Of a stretch of DNA of 50,093 bases, positions 21,578 to 29,737 are shown one piece after another. The DNA is taken from assembly GCA_009693435.1 (NCBI GenBank), contig SHXF01000022.1:1-50093 (forward strand), written 5' to 3'. Origin of the DNA: Betaproteobacteria bacterium. GTDB taxonomy: Bacteria > Pseudomonadota > Gammaproteobacteria > Burkholderiales > SG8-39. A program made the translations under genes and the position numbers. How positions within the stretch are numbered: the first letter of the stretch is position 1; each line of letters starts with the position of its first letter. The notes under the pieces are model-generated. The model saw only the letters and a list, made by a program, of their open reading frames with translations. It did not search any database and was not told where the DNA came from.

Positions 21578-22648
21578 CTACGCAAGAACTTGCGCCGCTT
21601 CCCGGACGCCACCGCGCTGCGGCGCCTCGGGGTGGAGATCGCGCAGTTGCGGCGCAACGTCTCGGGCGAAGGCGCGCATCGAAGCACGCACCTTCTCCGG
21701 CGTCGCATAGTCCCGACCGCTGTGAAAGAGCAGCGTGCCGAAGCCGCCGACGTCATGGTAGAAGCTGTCTATCATCTGCCGCACCGTCTCGGCCGATCCC
21801 ACGAACAGATTGCCGGTGTCCACCAGGTAGTCGAAGTTGATGTCGGCGAACGTGCCGCCCTTCGGGATGCGCTCCTCCTGGTGCCAGGGGGTATTGGCGA
21901 CTTCCCAGGCGATGGTCTCGTTGTAGGACTCGCGCAGGTCGTCACGCGCCTCCCGGTCGGTGGCGGCGACAAACACGACCCGGCAGGCATGCAGGTCGCC
22001 GCGCGCCTTGGGTCGCCCGACCTCGACCTGGCCTTCGACCAGCCCGTCACCCAGCTCGCGCAGATGATGGTTGGTGGCGAAGTCGCTGGTCAGCATCATC
22101 ATGCCGAGCCGGCCGCAGAGCTGCGCCGAAACGCGGGAACTGGCGACCGACATGGCGATGGGCGGATGCGGCAGCTGCACCGGCGGGATGTCGACGAATA
22201 GCTGCTTGCCCTGCCAGAACTCGCCGTCGAGGTCGAACGGCTCCGGCCGGTTCTTGAGCAGACGCAGGATGATGTCGATCGACTCCCGGGTCATCTCGCG
22301 CATGCGCGCCGGATCCTGGCCGCGCCAGGCGACACGGTGCGGACGAAAGCCGGTGCCGATGCCGAGCATGTAGCGCCCGTTGGTCAACTGGTCGCTGGCG
22401 TTGCAGTCCAAGGCCACCTGGATCGGGTGATAGAAGGGCAGCGGGCGCACCGCCGGGCCAAGCTTGATTCTCCGCGTGATGGCGCTCGCGCGCGCGATCA
22501 ACGGCTCGGCGGGCGCTTCGTGCTCGCTGAACCAGACCTCGGCGAAGCCGATTTCGTCGGCGACCCGCGCCTCTTCGAGGTCGAGCTCCCATCCTTCGCC
22601 CAGGCGCCGCTTGGGCCGGCGGTTGTTCGAGAACAAACCAAAGTGCAT
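21578..22648 (-). CDS. LLM-class flavin-dependent oxidoreductase (luciferase-like monooxygenase)
   Basis: This is a 356-residue bacterial luciferase-like enzyme. It starts MHFGLFSNNRRPKRRLGEGW and shows the family features EVWFSEHEAPAEPLIARASA (TIM-barrel strand and helix), GIGTGFRPHRVAWRGQDP, and QLPHPPIAMSVASSRVSAQL. It oxidises an organic substrate with reduced flavin and oxygen; the substrate is not predictable. The AT-rich sequence 22665-22745 upstream contains CATATATACTTATTTTGATTATCTG and likely holds the promoter. It is on the same strand as the Bug, hydratase-lyase and ligase genes upstream, but the spacing (over 100 bp) suggests separate transcription. Confidence 0.87.
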   Translation of the reverse strand: MHFGLFSNNRRPKRRLGEGWELDLEEARVADEIGFAEVWFSEHEAPAEPLIARASAITRRIKLGPAVRPLPFYHPIQVALDCNASDQLTNGRYMLGIGTGFRPHRVAWRGQDPARMREMTRESIDIILRLLKNRPEPFDLDGEFWQGKQLFVDIPPVQLPHPPIAMSVASSRVSAQLCGRLGMMMLTSDFATNHHLRELGDGLVEGQVEVGRPKARGDLHACRVVFVAATDREARDDLRESYNETIAWEVANTPWHQEERIPKGGTFADINFDYLVDTGNLFVGSAETVRQMIDSFYHDVGGFGTLLFHSGRDYATPEKVRASMRAFARDVAPQLRDLHPEAPQRGGVREAAQVLA

Positions 22649-22754
22649 CTTGGGACTCCTTTTGGACGGCTATCATATATACTTATTTTGATTATCTGAT
22701 ATGCCGGAAAGGCACGCCGTTACGGCTTCACTATAAAATAATTCAGTAGATTTC

Positions 22755-23732
22755 TCAGTCGATCCGAACACCGGAATCTTTCACCAGTTTGGCGTACTTC
22801 TCCAGGTCTGCCTTGATGCGTTCGGTGAACTCCTCCGGCGTCGTGCCCAGGGCGACGATGCCCAGGCCATCCAGGCGCGCCCGTAGTTGCGGTTCGGCCA
22901 GCACCTTGCGCACTTCGGTGTAGATCTTCATCACCACCTCGCGCGGCGTGCCGAGCGGCGCGACATAGCCGATATGAACGTTGAGATCGAATCCGGGTGC
23001 GCCGGATTCCGCCACGGTGGGCAGATCCGGCATCAGGTGGGTGCGCTCGGCGGTGCTGACCGCGATGATGCGCGCCTTGCCCGCCTTGGCGTGCGGCTGT
23101 ATCGAGGGCAGGCCGACGAAAATCGCACTCACGTCCCCGGCTAGCACCGCGGGGACGGACTGCGCCACGCCCTTGTAGGGCACGTGCGTCATATCGGCCC
23201 CGGAGAGAGTTTTCAGCATCTCCATGCCGAGGTGATGCGGACTGCCGTTCCCCGACGAGCCATACAGCAAGGATTTATTTTTCGACAGCGCCAGCAATTC
23301 GCGGACGTTCTGCGCCGGGACGGCGGCGCCGACCGCGAGGAACAAGGGTGCCGACGCCGCAATAGTGACCGCGGTGAAATCTCGGATCGGGTGATACGGC
23401 AGCTTGGAGAACAACGCAGGGTTGATGCCGAAATGGCCGGTGTCGGCGACGAACAGGGTGTAGCCGTCGGGCGGCGACGCCATCACGATCTGCGCCGCGA
23501 CCACGCCGCCCGCGCCCGGGCGATTGTCGATCATCACCTGCTGCCCGATGGTCTCGGACAGGCGCTGCGCCACATTACGCGACATCACGTCGGGCCCGCC
23601 GCCGGTGCCGTAGGGCACCACCAGGCGTATCGGCTTACTCGGAAAGGCTTGCGCCTGCACGCCGGCAGGTACAGCAGCCGAAAATACCGCGGCCAGCATT
23701 GTCGCCATTGCAACCTTGTTCACATTGTTCAT
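22755..23732 (-). CDS. Bug-family (TctC-like) solute-binding protein
   Basis: This 325-residue protein has a signal peptide (NKVAMATMLAAVFSAAVPAG, with cleavage after VQA), IRLVVPYGTGGGPDVMSRNV, VMIDNRPGAGGVVAAQIVMA, DGYTLFVADTGHFGINP, and HVPYKGVAQSVPAVLAGDV. All Bug landmarks are present. The start ATG 23732 has AAGGAGACACG upstream, which decides it over an upstream ATG. It lies 90 nt downstream of the hydratase-lyase gene on the same strand, so it probably captures a substrate of that pathway, perhaps an aromatic carboxylate. No membrane subunits are near. Confidence 0.9.
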   Translation of the reverse strand: MNNVNKVAMATMLAAVFSAAVPAGVQAQAFPSKPIRLVVPYGTGGGPDVMSRNVAQRLSETIGQQVMIDNRPGAGGVVAAQIVMASPPDGYTLFVADTGHFGINPALFSKLPYHPIRDFTAVTIAASAPLFLAVGAAVPAQNVRELLALSKNKSLLYGSSGNGSPHHLGMEMLKTLSGADMTHVPYKGVAQSVPAVLAGDVSAIFVGLPSIQPHAKAGKARIIAVSTAERTHLMPDLPTVAESGAPGFDLNVHIGYVAPLGTPREVVMKIYTEVRKVLAEPQLRARLDGLGIVALGTTPEEFTERIKADLEKYAKLVKDSGVRID

Positions 23733-23822
23733 CGTGTCTCCTTCATGCCAGTTCCGATTCCAGCGGACCCCGATACGCAAGGTGCTGCCCCGAGACCGCG
23801 TGTGTCCCGAGGTGATCTCGAT

Positions 23823-24653
23823 TTACTTCTTCACCTGCTCGTGCCCGCCCAGGCCCGGCTTGTACTTGCCCTGGACGAAATCGCCTATGCCCGACTCCAG
23901 CCAGCCGCCTTTCTGCGCCACGAACACCTCGTTTTCCTTGGCGCTGGTGAAGTTCATCGAGGCCTCCCAGCTCATTTCCAGCGAGAACCGGTAGCCGTCC
24001 TTGCACGCCCGCAGCGCGGCCGGATCCTTGGCCGCTATTTCCTTGGCGAGCGACATGGTTTCCGCTTCGAGCTTGGCTAGCGGCACCGAGAAATTGACGA
24101 ACTTCATTTCCGCGGCCTTCTTGCCGTCGAAGTTGCGCCCGGTCATCGCGTACAGCAGCGCCTCGCGCGAGTGCACCATGTTGGCCAGCGACTTCGACAC
24201 CGCGCCGCCGGGGAACATCTTGAAATTGATTTCCGAGAGGCCGAACTTCGCTTCATCGGCCGCTACCGCCAGGTCGCAGCCTTCCACGATGGAGAACGCG
24301 CCGCCGAAACAGAAGCCATTGACCATGGCGATGGTCGGCTTCGGGTAGTAGCGCAGGGTGCGGCCGCGCCATTCGACGGCCATGCGGGTGATGCGGTCGT
24401 ACTCGGCCGGGTCCTTGCCCTTCAGCGCGTGGAAGAACTCCTTCAGGTCCATGCCGGCGGAAAAGGAATTGCCGGCGCCGGTCACCACCACCACCGTCAC
24501 GTCGTCATCGTAGCGGATCTGCTCCAGCGCCGCGGTCATGTCGCGGTGCAGTTGCGGGTTCATCGCGTTCTTCTGTTCGGGGCGGTTGAGGGTGACCTTG
24601 GCGACCTTGTCGGCCACGTCCACTTTGACGGTCTTGAAATCGTATTTGCTCAT
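23823..24653 (-). CDS. p-hydroxycinnamoyl-CoA hydratase/lyase (crotonase family)
   Basis: This is a 276-residue crotonase-fold enzyme very close to hydroxycinnamoyl-CoA hydratase-lyases, which turn feruloyl- or coumaroyl-CoA into vanillin or 4-hydroxybenzaldehyde plus acetyl-CoA. VTGAGNSFSAGMDLKEFF forms an oxyanion-hole strand. GFCFGGAFSIVEGCDLAVAA has Ser121 and GLSEINFKMFPGGAVSKSLA has Glu141; their 20-residue spacing equals that of Ser123 and Glu143 in the characterised enzyme. The C-terminus ends FVQGKYKPGLGGHEQVKK. Whether the tyrosine that contacts the 4-hydroxyl group is present I could not settle by eye (the region reads SMNFTSAKE). The start ATG 24653 (MSKYDFKTVKV) is chosen. A 68-bp conserved element lies 106 nt upstream. 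Confidence 0.82.
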   Translation of the reverse strand: MSKYDFKTVKVDVADKVAKVTLNRPEQKNAMNPQLHRDMTAALEQIRYDDDVTVVVVTGAGNSFSAGMDLKEFFHALKGKDPAEYDRITRMAVEWRGRTLRYYPKPTIAMVNGFCFGGAFSIVEGCDLAVAADEAKFGLSEINFKMFPGGAVSKSLANMVHSREALLYAMTGRNFDGKKAAEMKFVNFSVPLAKLEAETMSLAKEIAAKDPAALRACKDGYRFSLEMSWEASMNFTSAKENEVFVAQKGGWLESGIGDFVQGKYKPGLGGHEQVKK

Positions 24654-24732
24654 CTTGATTCTCCAGGGGTTGTCGATCCGGTTCGAAAACAATTCATCCG
24701 CAAACTACAGGTGCCGGTTTCAGGATATGGAA

Positions 24733-24768
24733 CAAGGGGGCCGCCCTTTACCAAACTGAGCCCCCTTG
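24733..24768 (-). promoter_or_regulatory. hairpin in the leader of the hydratase-lyase gene
   Basis: CAAGGGGGC (24733-24741) and GCCCCCTTG (24760-24768) are perfect complements with an 18-nt loop. The hairpin begins inside the conserved 68-bp element and lies about 80-115 nt before the start codon. No T run follows, so it is not a standard terminator. Confidence 0.5.
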
Positions 24769-24827
24769 TATATCCCTCATTTTAGGGGAAACATGCTTGA
24801 CGCTTTTCCGGAAATGGACACTTGTTC
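24760..24827 (-). promoter_or_regulatory. conserved 68-bp element, copy A (upstream of hydratase-lyase)
   Basis: It matches the complement of 27709-27776 at 64 of 68 positions. Read toward the hydratase-lyase gene it contains a perfect TTTCCGGAAA palindrome (24805-24814), then CAAGCATGTTTCCCCTAAAAT and the left arm of a GC-rich hairpin. It lies between the stop of the CoA ligase gene (24841) and the hydratase-lyase start. It has the same orientation relative to its downstream gene as copy B. It could be a shared operator/promoter or leader, or a small dispersed repeat. Confidence 0.75.
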
Positions 24828-24840
24828 GGAGTTTCCTTTC

Positions 24841-26397
24841 CTACGAGACATTTCTGTCCATGCCCTTCCAGAAGGGTTCGCGCAGTTTCTTCTTGTCGAT
24901 CTTGTTGGTGCTGGAGATATGCGGCAGCGCCGGCATGATGTCCACGCTCTTGGGTTTCTTGTAGCTGGCGATGAGCGATTTGCAGTGCTCTATCAGTTCC
25001 GCCTCGGTGGCGCCGGCGCCGGGCTTGAGCGCGACGCAGGCTTTCACCGATTCGCCCCACTTGGGGTCCGGCACGCCGATCACCACCGCCTCGAACACCG
25101 CCGGGTGCAGCATCAGCGCTTCCTCGACTTCGCGCGAATAGATGTTCTCGCCGCCGGAGATGATCATGTCCTTCTTGCGATCGACGATGAACAGGTAATG
25201 CTCGTCGTCGAAGTATCCCATGTCCCCGGAGTGCATCCAGCCATCGACCAGCGCCGCGCCGGTGGCCGCCGGGTTGCGCCAATAGCCCTGCATCATCGCC
25301 ACCGAGCGCCCCCACACCTCGCCGATCTCGCCCACTGCGCAGTCGGTACCGTCATCGCGCACCACGCGCACGTCGCTGCCCAGTATCGGCTGCCCGGCGG
25401 AGGCGAGGCGCCCGGTTGCCTTGGCGGATCCCTCGAGGTGATGCTGGTGCTTTTGCAGCGCCGTGGTCGGGCCGCCCTCGCTCATGCCGTACACCTGCAG
25501 GAAGATCTTGCCGAACACCGCGTTGGCCTCGCGCGACAGCGCCACCGACATCGGCGCGGAGGCGTAGCAGATGGTGCGCATGCTCGACATGTCGCGCGGC
25601 GCCTGGCGCTGCACTTCCAGCATCATCTGTATCATGGTCGGAGCGAGGTGCGCCTCGGTGATGCGGAATTGCTCGATGGCCTCCAGTATGACGCGCGGGT
25701 CGAACGCGCGGAACAGCACCACGGTGGTCGAGGCCGTCCAGAATGTCAGCAGCTCGGTGGTGCCGCCGATGTGGTAGAAGGGCATCACCACCAGCATCCG
25801 CCCGTCCTGCTGCGCCCCCTGCACCAGCGCCTGGTAGCGCGCCTGTTCCAGCTGGCCTTCGTTCCCCAACATCACGCCCTTGGCGCGGCCGGTGGTGCCC
25901 GAGGTATAGATGAGAAACACGGTGTCCTTTTCGCGCGCGCGTAACGCCGGCGTGGTGTCCGGCGCAGCGCTGACCACGGCCTCGTAACTCTCGGCCCAGT
26001 CGGGCGCCGGACCGATGCACAGCAGCCGCGCGCCTTTCGGCAGCGAGGCGCGCAGCTCCGCGGCCCGCTCGGTGTAGGACGATTCGAAAACGAACACCGC
26101 CGGCTCGGCATCGCGCAGGATGTCCGCCTGCTCGCCCGCGGCCAGCCGGTAGTTGACACCCACCGCGATGAAGCCCGACAGGCCGGCAGCGCCATGCACC
26201 TCGGCGTATTCCACGCAATTCTGCGCGAGTATGGCGATGCGGTCCTGGCGGGCGAGGCCGCCGTCAACCAGCGCGTTGACCAGTTGCTTCACGCGCGTCA
26301 GATAGCCGCCGAAGGTGACGGTGCGGCCTTCGAAAATGATTGCGGGATGATCGCGAAAACAGAGCGCATTGCGCTCGTACATGTCGGCCAGGATCAT
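24841..26397 (-). CDS. AMP-dependent acyl-CoA synthetase
   Basis: This is a 518-residue adenylate-forming ligase. FLIYTSGTTGRAKGVMLGNE is the ATP loop, YGMSEGGPTTALQ the adenine motif, SGDMGYFDDEHYLFIVDRKK the hinge, and NKIDKKKLREPFWKG carries the catalytic C-terminal lysine. It activates a carboxylate (medium-chain or aromatic) as CoA ester. ATG 26397 (MILADMYERNALCFRDHP) was chosen; the frame stays open to a GTG at 26517, which would add a TVQTVQ repeat peptide encoded by the 9-bp repeats. It resembles the ligase encoded at 27815 and is divergent from the citryl-CoA-lyase-like gene. Confidence 0.88.
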   Translation of the reverse strand: MILADMYERNALCFRDHPAIIFEGRTVTFGGYLTRVKQLVNALVDGGLARQDRIAILAQNCVEYAEVHGAAGLSGFIAVGVNYRLAAGEQADILRDAEPAVFVFESSYTERAAELRASLPKGARLLCIGPAPDWAESYEAVVSAAPDTTPALRAREKDTVFLIYTSGTTGRAKGVMLGNEGQLEQARYQALVQGAQQDGRMLVVMPFYHIGGTTELLTFWTASTTVVLFRAFDPRVILEAIEQFRITEAHLAPTMIQMMLEVQRQAPRDMSSMRTICYASAPMSVALSREANAVFGKIFLQVYGMSEGGPTTALQKHQHHLEGSAKATGRLASAGQPILGSDVRVVRDDGTDCAVGEIGEVWGRSVAMMQGYWRNPAATGAALVDGWMHSGDMGYFDDEHYLFIVDRKKDMIISGGENIYSREVEEALMLHPAVFEAVVIGVPDPKWGESVKACVALKPGAGATEAELIEHCKSLIASYKKPKSVDIMPALPHISSTNKIDKKKLREPFWKGMDRNVS

Positions 26398-26468
26398 GAC
26401 ACGACGGCCGGGGTGATTGCTGTATTCATAGGCTCCTCCTGGTGCACTGGGTGCGCACATTGGCTCTA

Positions 26469-26504
26469 GCACGGTTTGCACGGTTTGCACGGTTTGCACG
26501 GTTT
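26469..26504. repeat. 9-bp tandem repeat (GCACGGTTT x 4)
   Basis: Four exact copies are followed by a decayed fifth (GCGCGTTCT). Because the unit length is a multiple of three, the extended minus-strand frame reads through it as TVQ repeats. Confidence 0.9.
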
Positions 26505-26591
26505 GCGCGTTCTGCACGCTCGCATACGTTATACCGGAGAACGTCCGCGGGGGGCCTGACTAGACAATTCAGTACGTCAAACCAGGATGCC

Positions 26592-26630
26592 TGCCTGCAG
26601 CCGGGGCTCCGTTGCAACCGGCTGCAGGCA
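26592..26630. repeat. perfect 13-bp inverted repeat (hairpin)
   Basis: TGCCTGCAGCCGG and CCGGCTGCAGGCA are exact complements around GGCTCCGTTGCAA. No T run follows on either strand, so a protein-binding operator is as likely as an RNA hairpin. Confidence 0.8.
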
Positions 26631-26813
26631 CCCGCGCGAGCCATCGCAGGAGGCGGATTTTGCGGCGCGTGGCGTCCGGCGGCAACATGTTGATCCGTCA
26701 ATCAACGGCTTTGCCCTTGCGTCGGCGGCACGTATGCTGGACAGTTACCCGCCTGCCACCCGCCTGCCACCCCCCACCCATCCCCACCTTTTGAATGAAC
26801 TGGAGAAATCAAT

Positions 26814-27608
26814 ATGGAACGCCCCGCCCGCAAGCAAAAACCGCTCAAGTCCAACATGGGCTGGAGCACGCCCGACCAGATCACCGTCAAGGGGTTCGAT
26901 TTCACCGGCACGATTCTCGGCAAGCTGTCGCTGGGGGACATGGCCTGGCTGGAGATCAAGGGCACCTTGCCGACGCCGCAGCAGTCGGCCGTATTCAACG
27001 CGCTGCTGGTCACCCTGGTGGAGCACGGCATGACGCCCATGGCGATGGCCACGCGCCTCGTATACCTGGGCGCACCCGAGTCGCTGCAGGCTGCGGTGGC
27101 CGCCGGCCTGTGCGGCATGGGCAGTGTGTTCGCCGGCACCGCGGAGGGATCGGCGCGCATGGTACAGGACGCGCTGCGCGACCCGGAAGCGAAGAAGGAT
27201 CTGCCCGGCCTGGCAGTGCGCATCGTCGCCGATTACATGGCGACCAAGCGCTCCATTCCGGGCATCGGCCATCCGCTGCACAAGCCGATCGATCCGCGCA
27301 CGCCGGTGCTGTTCGATGTCGCCGCAAAGAACGGTTATTCGGGTGATTTCGTGAAACTCATGCAGCTGGTGGCGGCTGAAGCCGAGCGGGTGCGCGGGCG
27401 CTCGCTGCCGGTCAACGCCACCGGCGCCATTGGTTCGATCGCCTCGGAACTGGGCATCGACTGGCGGCTGTGCCGGGGCATCGCCGTCATCGGCCGCGCT
27501 GTGGGACTGGTTGGCCATATCGCCGAAGAGCTGCAAAACCCGATCGCCTCGGAAATGTGGGCGCGCGCCGAAGAGGAGACCAGCGCCCTGGCGCGCGAAG
27601 GGACATGA
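26814..27608 (+). CDS. citryl-CoA lyase-like protein (short citrate synthase family)
   Basis: This 264-residue protein corresponds to the C-terminal half of citrate synthase. Landmarks are SNMGWSTPDQITVKGFDFTG, SIPGIGHPLHKPIDPRTPVL (the active-site His loop GxGHPxxKxxDPR), and VNATGAIGSIASELGIDWRL. Proteins of this type are annotated as citryl-CoA lyases, which cleave citryl-CoA to acetyl-CoA and oxaloacetate. In this setting a related carbon-carbon cleavage of another 3-hydroxyacyl-CoA is possible. It lies between two CoA ligase genes, and the second follows on the same strand after 206 bp containing element copy B. Confidence 0.8.
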   Translation: MERPARKQKPLKSNMGWSTPDQITVKGFDFTGTILGKLSLGDMAWLEIKGTLPTPQQSAVFNALLVTLVEHGMTPMAMATRLVYLGAPESLQAAVAAGLCGMGSVFAGTAEGSARMVQDALRDPEAKKDLPGLAVRIVADYMATKRSIPGIGHPLHKPIDPRTPVLFDVAAKNGYSGDFVKLMQLVAAEAERVRGRSLPVNATGAIGSIASELGIDWRLCRGIAVIGRAVGLVGHIAEELQNPIASEMWARAEEETSALAREGT

Positions 27609-27708
27609 CACCGTCGAACATTCGGGGGATGCGCCGTTCATCGAAGAGCCCGATAGGTACAATCGGCTTGTAGCCGGATATTCCGTACAACATCACCATG
27701 GAAACACT

Positions 27709-27776
27709 GAACAAGTGCCCATTTCCGGAAAAGCGTCAAGCGTGTTTCCCCTAAAATGGGGGACATACAAGGGGGC
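27709..27776 (+). promoter_or_regulatory. conserved 68-bp element, copy B (upstream of CoA ligase)
   Basis: It is 64/68 identical to the complement of 24760-24827. It contains TTTCCGGAAA (27722-27731) and CCCCTAAAATGGGG, and ends in a GC palindrome GGGGGCGCCGCCCCC (27771-27785). The ligase start lies 38 nt further on. Both copies are followed by a GC-rich hairpin, although the sequences after the element differ. Confidence 0.75.
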
Positions 27777-27814
27777 GCCGCCCCCTAGTTCAGCAAATCA
27801 CGCGCGGTGAACCC

Positions 27815-29410
27815 ATGCAAACCCTGGCAGAACTGCTGGCACGCAATGCACGCCTGCACGGCGACCGGCCGGCGATAGTCAACGCCGGACGCCGCTATAC
27901 CCATCGCCAGCATGCCGAGCGCGTCTGGCGGCTGGCCGGCGCGTTGGCGGCGGAAGGGTTGAAGCCCGGTGAGCGCATTGCCGTGCTGTCGCAGAATTGC
28001 AGCGAGTACCTGGAACTCTACGGCGCCGCCGAAGCGGGCGGCTTCATCCTCGCCACGCTGAACTGGCGCCTCGCACCGCCGGAACTTCTCAAGATCCTCG
28101 GCAACTGCGCCCCGACCGTGCTGGCCTACGAGGCGCAGTACGCCGGCGTGGTGGCGCAGTTGCTGCCGCAACTCGCAGTGCGGCCGCGGCTGGTGTGCAT
28201 CGGCGGCGAAGCACCGCCACAAAGCGCGGCGGATCACGCCTCTCTAATATCGCAGGGCGCAACCGAATACGAGGCGCTGCTCGCGCGGGGCGCGCCGGTG
28301 CCGCCCGCGCACCGGCCGCAAGCCGAAGAGATCGCGCACCTGGTCTACACCAGCGGGACCACCGGCCTGCCGAAAGGGGCGATGCTGAGCCACCGCGCGC
28401 TGGTGCATACGGCACTGGGCATCGCCTGCATGACCGCGACCCGTCCCACCGACATCTCGCTGGTGTGCATGCCGCTGTTCCACGTGGGCGCGAAAATCGA
28501 ATGGATGACCTTGCAATACATGGGCGGGGCGATATTCCTGCTGCGCCAGTTCGATCCCGTGACCATTTTCGAGACCATACAGAAAGAACGCATCACGGTC
28601 GCGCACTTCGCCCCGGTGATGGTGAAGACGCTGGCCGAGCACCCCGAGCGCACCCGCTACGATCTGTCCAGCCTCGCGACCGTGCACTACGGCTCCGCGC
28701 CGGTCCCGGTGGAAGAACTGCGCCGCGCCACCGCCGCCTTCGGGCCGATATTCACCCAGGTCTACGGCCAGACCGAGCAGCTCACCTCGTCGCTGCTGCT
28801 GCCCTACCAGATGCGCCTGGATGGCGACGCACGGGACATCGCGCGCCTCGCCTCCGCCGGACAGCTGTATCCGGGTACCGAGGCGCGCATCGTGGACGAC
28901 AGCGGTCACGATTCTCCCACCGGCAAGGTGGGCGAACTGTGGGTGCGCTCCCCCGGCATGATGAGCGGCTACTGGGACAATCCCGAACTCACCGCCGAGA
29001 CCATGGGCGATGGCTGGCTGCGCACCGGTGACATGGGCTTCCTGGATGAAGAAGAATATCTCTACATCGTCGACCGCAAGAAGGACATGATCATCTCGGG
29101 AGGCGAAAATATTTATTCGCTGGAAGTCGAGGAAGCGCTGCTGTCGCACCCGGCAGTGGGCGAAGCCACCGTGATCGGCGTGCCCGACGCGAGGTGGGGT
29201 GAATCGGTGAAGGCCTTCGTCGTGCTGCGCCCCGGGACACACGCGGACGAAGCAGCGCTGATCGCGCATTGCCGCGAGCGCATCGCCAGCTACAAGAAAC
29301 CGCGCTCCGTCGAATTCGTCACCGCCTTTCCGCGGCTGCCGCATGGCAAGGTGGACAAGAAAGCGCTGCGCGCGCCCTACTGGAAGGATGCGTCGCGCCA
29401 GGTGTCGTGA
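27815..29410 (+). CDS. AMP-dependent acyl-CoA synthetase
   Basis: This is a 531-residue adenylate-forming ligase. [20 protein letters not shown] is the ATP loop, [13 protein letters not shown] the adenine motif, [20 protein letters not shown] the hinge, [17 protein letters not shown] follows, and [15 protein letters not shown] carries the catalytic lysine. It activates a carboxylic acid with CoA. The domain order and motifs resemble the 24841 ligase, so they are probably paralogues. The start ATG 27815 follows the conserved element by 38 nt. It may share regulation with the hydratase-lyase gene. Confidence 0.9.
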   Translation: MQTLAELLARNARLHGDRPAIVNAGRRYTHRQHAERVWRLAGALAAEGLKPGERIAVLSQNCSEYLELYGAAEAGGFILATLNWRLAPPELLKILGNCAPTVLAYEAQYAGVVAQLLPQLAVRPRLVCIGGEAPPQSAADHASLISQGATEYEALLARGAPVPPAHRPQAEEIAHLVYTSGTTGLPKGAMLSHRALVHTALGIACMTATRPTDISLVCMPLFHVGAKIEWMTLQYMGGAIFLLRQFDPVTIFETIQKERITVAHFAPVMVKTLAEHPERTRYDLSSLATVHYGSAPVPVEELRRATAAFGPIFTQVYGQTEQLTSSLLLPYQMRLDGDARDIARLASAGQLYPGTEARIVDDSGHDSPTGKVGELWVRSPGMMSGYWDNPELTAETMGDGWLRTGDMGFLDEEEYLYIVDRKKDMIISGGENIYSLEVEEALLSHPAVGEATVIGVPDARWGESVKAFVVLRPGTHADEAALIAHCRERIASYKKPRSVEFVTAFPRLPHGKVDKKALRAPYWKDASRQVS

Positions 29411-29537
29411 GCGACGGCTCGTGGAAGTTTGTGGAACGGCCCCGCATCGGGAAATGAAAAGGGCACGCCGCCGATTGGCTGCCCGGGCACGAAAGCAGGG
29501 CGGGCAGTTCCAGCATTTTTTTCGCAGGGAGGATGAC

Positions 29538-29585
29538 ATGAAATACCCGAAAACCACGATCGCCAGCATCGCGGCAGCAATGTGA
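29538..29585 (+). pseudogene. signal-peptide start of a lost secreted (probably Bug) protein gene
   Basis: GGGAGGATGAC precedes ATG 29538, and the frame MKYPKTTIASIAAAM then stops. This is the start expected of a Bug-type signal peptide following a CoA ligase gene. The mature part is missing. The inverted repeats directly after it may mark the deletion or insertion point. Confidence 0.4.
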
Positions 29586-29618
29586 AACTCGACTAGGTCG
29601 GGAATGGGCTCCCGACAT

Positions 29619-29672
29619 GTAGCGAGCGCCATGCGCACGCAGCGGGGAGATCGTGCGCATGGCGCACGCTAC
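29619..29672. repeat. 21-bp inverted repeat, dispersed repeat type
   Basis: GTAGCGAGCGCCATGCGCACG (split here as 29619-29639) and its near-perfect complement (29652-29672; one mismatch) enclose a 12-nt loop. A related half copy with the same GTGCGCAxGGCGCACGCT core lies at 33012-33032. It probably belongs to a dispersed palindromic repeat family of this genome. Confidence 0.75.
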
Positions 29673-29737
29673 TAAATCATCATTCGGTACACTGGAACGC
29701 CATCCGAAGAATCGCGCGAATCAAGGAGAAGGACACT

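Larger units (their letters stand above)
26398..26813. promoter_or_regulatory. divergent intergenic region with repeats and a perfect hairpin
   Basis: This spacer separates two divergent genes. It holds four copies of GCACGGTTT (26469-26504), a perfect 13-bp inverted repeat (26592-26604 and 26618-26630, 13-nt loop), and a doubled CCGCCTGCCACC just before the right-hand gene. Promoters for both genes should lie here, but no clear -35/-10 pair was found. Confidence 0.55.
29411..29737. other. intergenic stretch with a Bug gene remnant and hairpins
   Basis: It contains a short signal-peptide-like frame (29538-29585), a 7-bp hairpin (GTCGGGA/TCCCGAC, 29597-29616) and a 21-bp inverted repeat (29619-29672). 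No other coding potential is seen. Confidence 0.6.

Noticed and set aside
24760..27776. Composite transposon bounded by the 68-bp inverted copies
   Set aside because: No transposase lies between or near them, no target duplications are seen, and the copies sit at gene starts in the same sense as their downstream genes.
28244..29638. Long minus-strand frame (464 codons) inside the CoA ligase gene
   Set aside because: Antisense shadow of a complete AMP-binding enzyme gene.
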